Below are positions 57,900 to 64,000 of a DNA stretch of 64,000 nucleotides, piece after piece (position 1 is the first letter of the stretch; every line of letters starts with the position of its first letter). The translations under genes and the position numbers were made by a program. Origin of the DNA: Deroplatys truncata (taxonomy: Eukaryota > Arthropoda > Insecta > Mantodea > Mantidae); the NCBI GenBank assembly GCA_030765065.1, contig CM060984.1:101041488-101105487 (forward strand). Direction: 5' to 3'. The notes under the pieces were generated by a model. It was not told the origin of the DNA, ran no database searches, and was given only the letters and a program-made list of their open reading frames with translations.

Positions 57900-58290
57900 C
57901 ACCGCATAATATTCAAGATAAATATTTTTATTTATCATGTAAGTATCTCTAATAAATGTATTTTAATCAAAATCGCTACATCCATTCTTTAGAAAATAAA
58001 AAATTTCTAAAAGTATTCCATGTAAAGGGTAATTTGGGGTGGGGAGATTTTCCTGAAAATCTTAGTTTCGCACCTTTGGAAGGTAATGAACCTAAATTCC
58101 AAGTTCGGTGTTTAACCAATTTTTCGTTTTTGAGTTATGCTGTTCACAGACACACATATGGACCTTTTTCTAATATTTACTTTTTGGATTCAGGGGTTCC
58201 TAAAAGATGTGTTTCCGGTAAAATCTCGGTCTCAAAATTTTGGGTGGAATGCAGTACCTTCTCTACCTGCTATGGTAGAGAAAGTAAAAA
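57900..58290 (-). mobile_element. A copy (reverse), partial
   Basis: Landmarks are CCATGTAAAGGGTAATTTGG at 58018, GAGTTATGCTGTTCACAG at 58131 with almost no core repeat, and the terminus near 58285. Confidence 0.7.
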
Positions 58291-58970
58291 TTATAATTAT
58301 AATAATGAAATATTTTGGAGAAAAAAACGCCAAAATATGTAGCCTGTAATAACGTTGGTTCTTTTGTGATGATCTACCAACAATGCAGCGGTCACAATCA
58401 ACTACTTGTACTCAGTGTCACTAACGATTTTTCGTAACAGGGATGCCACACCACTTTACACTTCACTATGCTTAAGAGTGTTATTACGGTTTCGTACTAC
58501 ATGCTACGGAACTGAGTTGGGTTTTAGACATTTTGCTACGAATATAACTGTACCGAGTTAGGATGCGTTCATTTTGTATAGTTGCACGAGGACTCATTCA
58601 CTGCAGTACAGCACCGGATTCGCTGACAAAAGAGAGAAGGACTTATACGTCACTACGATTAACAAACAAAACTCAGTTTTACTGTAATTCATGGGGAGAA
58701 ATTTTGTTTTTATAATAAACTGAGCATAACATTAGGTTATTATTGTAACATGCATCAAATTAAATTAACGGATGACTATTATTTAGAGATTTGCTTTCTG
58801 CATCTTAATAAAATCTTTTACATACTTTGCTGTTGAAAGGAAGAAAAGTTATTTATTCTTTTACATTACAGACCGAAATAAATTTCGTTTGATAGGTCAG
58901 GTTTTAGATTATATACAATAATGTTAGCCTATTGATAGATTTTATCTACATAACAAAATTATCTAAATCT
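58291..58970. other. No recognisable feature
   Basis: There is unique-looking sequence with a GC-richer part at 58370-58700 and no motif I can assign. Confidence 0.25.
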
Positions 58971-58974
58971 TTTT

Positions 58975-59460
58975 ACTTTCTCTACTACTTGCTTATAGCA
59001 GGTAGAGGAAGTATTGCATTTCACCCAAGTTCTACACCGAGATTTCACCGAAAATACAAGTTTTAAGGTTCTCTGAACAAAAACGAAAGCATTTTTAGAA
59101 AAAGGTCCGTATGTGTGTGTGTCTCCGAAAGGATGCGATATGAATTTTCAAGAATTACCCTTTACATGGATTTTTTTCCAAACTTTTTATTGCTCCATAA
59201 ATAGCCCTAACGATTTTAATTAAAATACCATATGTTTTAGATGTTTTCACGACAAATGAAATGTATAACCTGAATTTTCTGGGAATAGCTTGTGATGTCC
59301 TGTTTTATTCTGAATGATCTTTGTATAATTGGTAAACCGTAAAAGTTAGAGCATACAGTTTATGTCAAATAACATTTCCGAGACATTCTTTGTTATTGGT
59401 TTGAATTTTCAAAAACTTTATACTTCTCTCCACTGCAAAACGCTACCCTTTCTTTCTTTC
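58975..59460 (+). mobile_element. Old A copy (forward), with internal deletion
   Basis: The head ACTTTCTCTACTACTTGCTT is at 58974. The short core near 59112 is joined directly to AAGGATGCGATATGAATTTT. It ends near a TTTC repeat at 59449-59465. Confidence 0.65.
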
Positions 59461-59761
59461 TTTCATTTTAGAGTTGTCCCAAAGAGAATGGAATTTCATA
59501 GTCATCACATAGCGACCGGCTTTGAAAGGATTTGACTATTCCTTTAGCTTACTGTGCTCTTCTTATACCTACAAGAAATGTGTAGATGTGTTGTTGCGAA
59601 CCTTCACAACACTATACAACCTTTTGGGGAAGGTCAATGGGTCGCCTAATATATAGTTGCTAAGATCGCAATACTGAGGAGTTAATGTAAAAGTTAAATC
59701 AATAAAGCGGAGATGGCACCACCGTGCTAATTGCAATGGACTAATGAGACCCAGGCTCAGA

Positions 59762-59769
59762 TATAAAAG
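59762..59769 (+). promoter_or_regulatory. TATA box with initiator-like sequence
   Basis: TATAAAAG is followed about 30 bases later by GAGTCAATC. GC-richer transcribed-looking sequence follows to an ORF at 60034. It could belong to a gene or to a solo LTR. Confidence 0.35.
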
Positions 59770-60033
59770 GGAGAGGGAACCAGCCATGAGTCAATCAATG
59801 CACCACACTCAACCAGGCAACACCTCTCCTGCTATATCCCACGGGTATGCCTCTCAAATGAAGGTGTAAACTCCACTTACTCATTCTCTCTCTCTTCCTC
59901 GAGCATAGGGTGACCCCGGTCCTACGCTGACGATCCCATTCAGCATCTCCGAGCTCATCAGAGTAGCTCCTGACAGCGTATCTCGGTGCAAATCTGCGGA
60001 GCCAACTGAAGCAAAGGCATCCTGTTCTCTTTT

Positions 60034-60258
60034 ATGAACCTTCACGTGGTAGAATCAGACACGCAGCTAGAGCGTGAGCATTTTGACAGAGGACTACAGC
60101 ATGTGTATGAATGTTTATCTGCATTAACAAGAAACAGAAGAATAAGAAGAGTGAGTATAAAAGACTATGTGATTGCAACACATCAGGTTACATTTAAAAA
60201 CAAACTTATTCAATTATTCAAACCTGTTTCAATAAGAATAAAAGAGCAATGCTCGTAA
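60034..60258 (+). CDS. Hypothetical ORF, possibly a spliced first exon
   Basis: A 74-codon ORF lies about 240 bases downstream of a TATA/initiator pair. Its first 39 codons (charged, mixed composition, including EREHFDRGLQHVYECLSAL) end at a good splice donor (AAGA/GTGAGT at about 60150). The rest may then be intronic. The 10-mer GAACCTTCAC at its start (60036) also occurs at 59598, so the interval between could be an inserted unit. I do not recognise the family. Confidence 0.25.
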   Translation: MNLHVVESDTQLEREHFDRGLQHVYECLSALTRNRRIRRVSIKDYVIATHQVTFKNKLIQLFKPVSIRIKEQCS

Positions 60259-60620
60259 GACTCCAGTGAAAACCGTACAACGACTTCTTACATCCTTTAC
60301 CTTGTGCAGTATTGTAATACAGGTTCCCCATTTCGGCCTTAAGCTCTTTCAAGAAGTGACCACACACTGTGTAAGCTATCATATGCACAACAGTGCACCC
60401 TCTTGAAGACCCCTGTCATAGATTCTTATGTAGAATTGGCCTTAAATAACCACAGAAATATTTTATATAATGCATTCACACGCCTTTCTTTAGCAATGAC
60501 AAATTCAAATATATTCATAATAGTAGGAATACCGTTCTCTCCAGCATAATTTGCATATTAAAGGTGTCGCCTAATTAATTTAATTGACCGATTAATTGAC
60601 TACATGTGTTTTGACACCCC
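60259..60620. other. No recognisable feature
   Basis: No ORF or element can be supported. Confidence 0.25.
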
Positions 60621-60629
60621 ACCCCCTTT

Positions 60630-61130
60630 GAGAGTACTTGCCGCAAAAGGAGCCGGTGTTAATTGCATATTTTGTCTCTATTCTTCCTAGTTTCTATATC
60701 TGCTGTATACTTTATATTGTTTTGTACTTCACATATTCTGATTTGCACTTCCCCTATCCTTGCATTAAAGTCTCCTACCATTATTATGTCTATTTCTACA
60801 TATTTATCCTGCATTTCTTCTATATCCTGCTGCACGTTCTTGAACATATTTTGGTCATAGAATTTTGAAATACTCAGGGGGTTGTACACAACTCGTAAAT
60901 ACACCTTTTTTTTTGCTCACCTCTCCTACATCCATTATGCACCACAATACCATCCCCTTCCTATTCCAGTTAGTGCTTTCACGTTTATTTTCTTATTCTT
61001 CTTTATGAGTATACCTATTCCCCCGAAATCCACCCTTTGGTCCATCCTGTATATACTCGTACAGTATGATGCAATATGGTTCCTTTATGTTATGCAGGCA
61101 AGTTATTTTGACAAAAGTATGATCATTTAA
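60630..61130 (-). pseudogene. LINE endonuclease-domain fragment
   Basis: On the minus strand, successive frames give GIGILIKK-like, GRGWYCGA and VYLRVVYNPLSISKFYDQN. These are followed by IDIIMVGDFNARIGEVQ (near 60760), the GDFN motif of AP-type endonucleases in non-LTR retrotransposons. Two or more frameshifts are present. Reverse transcriptase is absent. Confidence 0.7.
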
Positions 61131-61246
61131 TTTTCTGGGCAAAGATCCTAACCATTAGTATGGAAGATGAGCTAACCCCAATAGGCTCTAAATGATAACA
61201 AATATAAGCAGCTGAAATGCTGTCCTTAAGAGTCGGTAGTAGTTAA
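61131..61246. other. No recognisable feature
   Basis: A short unique stretch before the hairpin element. Confidence 0.3.
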
Positions 61247-61429
61247 GACCCCGGATTATCCAATTGGATTAACGATAATCCTGCCGCTAGGTGGCGTTGG
61301 TGTCGCGTTAATCCTTCTTAATCCGCCTTAATCCGATGGATTAAGGTGGATTAGAGGGATTAGCGGGAAGTTTGAAAAGTTGCCACTAGCGGTAGGATTA
61401 GCGTTAATCCACTTGGATAATCCGGGGTC
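61247..61429. mobile_element. 183-bp near-perfect hairpin element (MITE-like)
   Basis: The ends are GACCCCGGATTATCC and GGATAATCCGGGGTC. The inverted similarity continues for about 48 bases with few mismatches and then through the centre (TTAATCC repeats, middle TTAATCCGATGGATTAA). The single strand would fold almost end to end. TTAA precedes the left end. The word GGATTA/TAATCC recurs about ten times. Confidence 0.8.
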
Positions 61430-61449
61430 TTTTTTTTATTTTTATTTGT
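61430..61449 (-). terminator. Poly(A)-signal-like, A-rich end of the cluster
   Basis: On the minus strand two AATAAA hexamers (61441-61446, 61435-61440) run into an A-rich stretch that ends at the hairpin element. It could be a genuine polyadenylation signal or the tail of a retrocopied transcript. Confidence 0.4.
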
Positions 61450-61647
61450 ATTAAACAGGATACAGAGAGAGATATACAATATATGTTATATATTTGGTAA
61501 AACGAGTACATACAAGAAGCATTAAAATACACATGTGGATGATAGATAATAAAGCTATGAAAACTGTGATAAGAAGTACAAAAACACATATGAATAAAAA
61601 AATGGATTAAAAAGAAATCACATTGATATATAGCACATATACACTGT

Positions 61648-62214
61648 TTATGTCTGAGATGCATTGTCACACTTGTTTATGCACTCACGCACTAGGATAA
61701 CTTTAAAAAATGTGGTGTGTTTGGGAGGTGGACGTTGGACCGTTATATCTTGATCTGCATCGCTGCTGCTGTCTATGCGAAACACGTGTTGACGACGGAG
61801 AGGTTGGGTGATGCAGGTGATGAGGAGGTGTGAGAAGTTGTCGCTGAGATGTTCGTCGGGAGTGGGAATGTGGATGGGTATGATGAAGTTTGTGTCGAAG
61901 CTGATGGCATGACAACCTGAAGCGGTGACTTGGTTGCAGAGTGCGGATTTTGCGTTGTTGTTGATGTAGATGCTGCAGGTGGAATCTTGTAGGAAGAGGT
62001 TAATTTTGTTAGGAGCACAGTTGACGTGGATAACATCGGCATGATCTATGAAAAGTTTGATGGTGACGGTCTTGACGTCACCGAAGAAGGTGGTACAGGA
62101 GGAGATGATGCGGAAATTGGAGGGAAATTGCCCTTTGGTGGAGAGACTGGGATTGAAGAGAAGTTTGAGGGAGAGGTTGTTGCCGACGAAAATGGGGTCG
62201 GTTTCGCAGGCCAT
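61648..62214 (-). CDS. Virus-like ORF 5, 188 aa, unknown function
   Basis: The start ATG at 62214 shares its A with the stop of ORF 4 (TAATG). It is intact to the stop at 61648, with 188 codons. It has no signal peptide or membrane segment. The composition suggests alternating short beta strands (for example FRIISSCTTFF, VKTVTIKLFID) in the first two thirds and a proline/charge-rich end. I do not recognise the family. The position as the last gene before the A-rich end and the beta-rich look would fit a structural or DNA-binding viral protein, but that is speculation. Confidence 0.55.
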   Translation of the reverse strand: MACETDPIFVGNNLSLKLLFNPSLSTKGQFPSNFRIISSCTTFFGDVKTVTIKLFIDHADVIHVNCAPNKINLFLQDSTCSIYINNNAKSALCNQVTASGCHAISFDTNFIIPIHIPTPDEHLSDNFSHLLITCITQPLRRQHVFRIDSSSDADQDITVQRPPPKHTTFFKVILVRECINKCDNASQT

Positions 62215-62516
62215 TATGCGGAGGTGAATTGTACGACGTAACGTTTGAATCCACTGCGGAGTTTTTCTTCGCCTTTGTAGATGATGCAGAAAGGGTTTTT
62301 ATTTAGGTTTTGGATGAGTTCGGGGGAGGCTTTTCCAAATCTGGAAGGGAGGAAAACCTCGGTATCGTCGTCTAGTTTGACGACGGTTTTGGCTCCGTAT
62401 ACGGTTTCGACTGATTTGACACTCTGCACACGGTATGGTACGTTTTCACGTAGGGATGAGATGCTGAGTATGTCGCAGGTGTTGGATAATTCTTCAAGTT
62501 GGCGAATGGCGTCCAT
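62214..62516 (-). CDS. Virus-like ORF 4, 100 aa, possible nucleic-acid-binding fold
   Basis: I place the start at 62516 (MDAIRQLEELSNTC), inside the last codons of ORF 3; a longer in-frame start at 62618 would overlap ORF 3 much further. The N-terminal helix is followed by a beta-rich part: VPYRVQSVKSVETVYGAKTV, then VKLDDDTEVFLPSRF. This pattern resembles short proteins repeatedly found in arthropod virus-like elements (LP-Y.V...V.T.YG..V...L.....FLP.RF). It may be an OB-like fold. The frame is intact and ends in the TAATG junction with ORF 5. Confidence 0.55.
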   Translation of the reverse strand: MDAIRQLEELSNTCDILSISSLRENVPYRVQSVKSVETVYGAKTVVKLDDDTEVFLPSRFGKASPELIQNLNKNPFCIIYKGEEKLRSGFKRYVVQFTSA

Positions 62517-62799
62517 TTTGGCAGAAGCGGCAGTGTTTAACAAACGGAGCTGGGCCGTCGAAATGGATGCGTTGTGTTGGTAGGTTGTAATGCTTGGTGC
62601 ACCTTCGGTAGGGAGCACAAACTTCCTTTGCGTCGATGGAAAGCTGATGCCAAACGATGTTTACGTCGAATGGAGGGTAACGAGTGAAGATGGCGTTACC
62701 GTTTTGCAGGAGCACTTGACGTTCTTGGGGCAGGAGCACCTGAAGGCGTTTTCCGTTTTCGAGGTACTTTAACAATACGGTGAAGCACCCGCAGGTCAT
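62494..62799 (-). CDS. Virus-like ORF 3, 101 aa, cysteine-containing
   Basis: The ATG at 62799 overlaps the stop of ORF 2 (TAATG). The protein has a hydrophobic N-terminal half (CGCFTVLLKYL, LLPQERQVLLQ), a central FDVNIVWHQLSIDAKEVC and a C-terminal HCRFCQNGRH that could help bind zinc. The last 23 bases overlap ORF 4 in another frame. Family unknown; intact. Confidence 0.5.
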   Translation of the reverse strand: MTCGCFTVLLKYLENGKRLQVLLPQERQVLLQNGNAIFTRYPPFDVNIVWHQLSIDAKEVCAPYRRCTKHYNLPTQRIHFDGPAPFVKHCRFCQNGRHSPT

Positions 62800-63005
62800 T
62801 AGTTGTTTCTGCCGGCGTATTTGCGGAGGAACTCTTGGATCTGCTGGTTGAGTTGTGCGAGGTCTTCGTAGAAGCCCTGGTAGCACTGCTGGCACAGGTG
62901 AGTGAGACGATAACGGAGTTGGCAGCTGCACGTTGGATGGAAGCAGAAGGAGCAGTGAAGAACCGCACAGGGGTCTGCTGACATGTCACGACGACAGCTG
63001 AGCAC
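62799..63005 (-). CDS. Virus-like ORF 2, 68 aa, zinc-finger-like
   Basis: A small protein with cysteine pairs in CAVLHCSFCFHPTCSCQL and CQQCYQGFYEDL, spaced like a treble-clef or RING-type zinc site, followed by a helical LAQLNQQIQEFLRKYAG segment. It is directly followed by ORF 3 through TAATG, suggesting coupled translation. Family not recognised. Confidence 0.5.
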   Translation of the reverse strand: MLSCRRDMSADPCAVLHCSFCFHPTCSCQLRYRLTHLCQQCYQGFYEDLAQLNQQIQEFLRKYAGRNN

Positions 63006-63009
63006 GGAC

Positions 63010-63310
63010 TGCGTGCTAAACGTGGAGGGGTATGCTTATTTGAAGGTTGCATGCGCAGGAACTGTGTGGTGGGGATGTTAATCGGTAGGAAGCGATAATG
63101 AATGTGGGAAAGGAAGTGGGTATGGATATAGCAGGAAACGGGACATCCGGAGGAAGTGCTTGGGTTGTTAATTGGCAGGAAGGGAGATATGGAAAACCCC
63201 GACATCCTGAGGAAGCGATAATGAGTGTGGGAAAGGGAAGCGGGCATCCGCAGGATATGTTGAACGGTTGGAAAACCGCATCCGCAGGAAGCGATAATGG
63301 GAGGATTTGA
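63010..63310 (-). repeat. Imperfect tandem repeats between virus-like ORFs 1 and 2
   Basis: The words AGGAAGCGATAATG (63091-63105 region, 63213, 63285), GTGTGGGAAAGG, CATCCGCAGGA and GGTTGGAAAACC recur with 100-120 base periodicity and shorter sub-repeats of GCAGGA/TCCGCA. The segment has no convincing coding function, though frames are open by chance. It might be a promoter, origin or packaging region of the element. Confidence 0.55.
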
Positions 63311-63349
63311 AATGGAAGGAAATAACGGTGGACTGGAAAAAACCCAAGC

Positions 63350-63991
63350 TCACCACCAAACGTTGCTTTTGCTGTAGGTAATTTTTTCTTGGTGTTCTTC
63401 TTCTTCTTGCACAATAGTTTTGTTCTGATGGACGCTGAACTTCCACTTGCCGTGTATAAGATCGGGTAGAATATAGGTTGGAACATTGCCCAAATGTACG
63501 GTTAAGCATCTGCCGAAGCACATTCGGTCTTGGTGTATCATTTCCTGCATGTTAGCTACAGAAATGTACTGTTGTTCGAAGAAGATTATGTATAAACCTC
63601 TTGTGGCAACAAATTGGAAGCATTGTTGGGACGAATGGTGCTCTTCTTCTTTACGATTTGTGTTGCAGGAAGGCCACAAATGCGTTTTGAAATGGATATC
63701 GTTGAAACTGATGTTGGAGAACACGAAATGAATTTGGCTCTTGCAGCTGTGAACTTTGATGGACACAAGTTTGTCGTCGTAGGAATGATCGATGAAACGG
63801 AGTGCATAAGGAGCATTTTTTTTAGGATGCCCCTCTGCTTCGTAATTTTTAAACACCTTGGTTCCCTCGCAGTACACGGAGACGTAGTTTCTGTATCCCA
63901 TGCTGGAGGTGCTTATGGGTTGGTGGTTGCGAGGCGACTGACGGTTATGGTTGAGAGATGTTTTGGATGAGGAGAGGTTTAAGGAAATGTT
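63350..63991 (-). CDS. Virus-like ORF 1, about 183-213 aa
   Basis: The ATG at 63901 in good context (CCAGCATGG) gives 183 codons. The frame is open upstream to a stop at 63992, so an earlier non-ATG start cannot be excluded. It begins MGYRNYVSVYCEGTKVFKNY, is mixed beta/alpha in character with two RKEEE/EEEEE acidic-basic patches, and ends in a charged tail. No family is recognised. It is the first visible gene of the cluster, and more genes are expected to the right of the window. Confidence 0.5.
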   Translation of the reverse strand, partial: NISLNLSSSKTSLNHNRQSPRNHQPISTSSMGYRNYVSVYCEGTKVFKNYEAEGHPKKNAPYALRFIDHSYDDKLVSIKVHSCKSQIHFVFSNISFNDIHFKTHLWPSCNTNRKEEEHHSSQQCFQFVATRGLYIIFFEQQYISVANMQEMIHQDRMCFGRCLTVHLGNVPTYILPDLIHGKWKFSVHQNKTIVQEEEEHQEKITYSKSNVWW

Positions 63992-64000
63992 CTATTTCCA

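Larger units (their letters stand above)
61430..64000 (-). mobile_element. Virus-like compact gene cluster (partial, continues right)
   Basis: There are five unspliced, same-strand ORFs with minimal spacing. Two junctions are TAATG stop/start overlaps and one pair overlaps by 23 bases. GC content is clearly higher than that of neighbouring DNA. An A-rich, poly(A)-signal-like end lies beside a hairpin element. Such packing is foreign to insect genes and typical of DNA viruses and Polinton/adintovirus-type elements. No hallmark gene (polymerase, integrase, capsid, ATPase) is inside the window, so the class is inferred only. Confidence 0.55.

Noticed and set aside
61703-62042. Ser/Thr/Pro-rich ORFs in other frames of virus-like ORF 5
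   Set aside because: They are frame shadows of ORF 5, with biased composition resulting from its codon pattern.
63016-63521. Two long minus-strand ORFs (63016-63486 and 63168-63521) in the virus-like region
   Set aside because: They overlap ORF 1 and the iterated repeat segment in other frames, with low-complexity Pro/Leu/Phe-rich translations. No evidence supports them as genes.

Overview
This is eukaryotic nuclear DNA, most likely from an insect or other arthropod with a large, AT-rich, transposon-dominated genome. The evidence is spliced-gene signatures, many eukaryotic element types (LINEs, Tc1, mariner, hAT, Harbinger-like, tRNA-derived SINEs, an LTR fragment) and long microsatellites. 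I see no operons, CRISPR arrays, rRNA or intact tRNA genes. The species cannot be named from the sequence.

Layout. 1-8.9 kb: a decayed Harbinger-like element, a degenerate transposon-type pseudogene, SINEs and a tRNA-like foldback. 8.9-13.1 kb: a modular array of one abundant repeat family (called A/B here) sitting inside the T-run of an older copy of itself. 13-16 kb: quiet. 16.2-34.7 kb: two putative exons on the minus strand, 18 kb apart, that join in phase to give a signal peptide followed by a C-x11-C segment and a GKR site, which could be an insulin-like or neuropeptide-type precursor. Its long intron is filled with A/B copies, a LINE with clean target-site duplications, a decayed LTR and a possible plus-strand promoter. 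34.8-46 kb: more A/B copies, including a second array at 38.5-42.3 kb, a degenerate transposase, a SINE and a large tRNA-like foldback. 46.7-50 kb: a Tc1 element inside an A copy, and a DUF4817-type transposase remnant. 52-57.7 kb: a LINE inside an old B copy, then a hAT pseudogene split by a deleted mariner. 59.7-61.1 kb: a possible promoter with a small ORF, and a LINE endonuclease fragment.

Right end. From 61.43 kb to the window edge the base composition changes. A compact minus-strand cluster of five intact, unspliced ORFs appears. Two ORF pairs are joined by TAATG stop/start overlaps and one pair overlaps by 23 bases. It is bordered on its downstream side by an A-rich poly(A)-like end and a 183-bp near-perfect hairpin element. 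This looks like part of an integrated DNA virus or a virus-like (Polinton/adintovirus-type) element continuing beyond the window; I do not recognise the individual proteins securely.

The dominant repeat family (A about 660 bp, B about 230 bp) has a variable GT/GTCT microsatellite core, short terminal inverted motifs (ACTTTCTCTACT / AGTAGAGAAAGT) and repeatedly inserts in A/T homopolymer runs, including runs inside its own copies. This resembles Helentron-derived (HINE/DINE-1-like) elements, but that assignment is inference.
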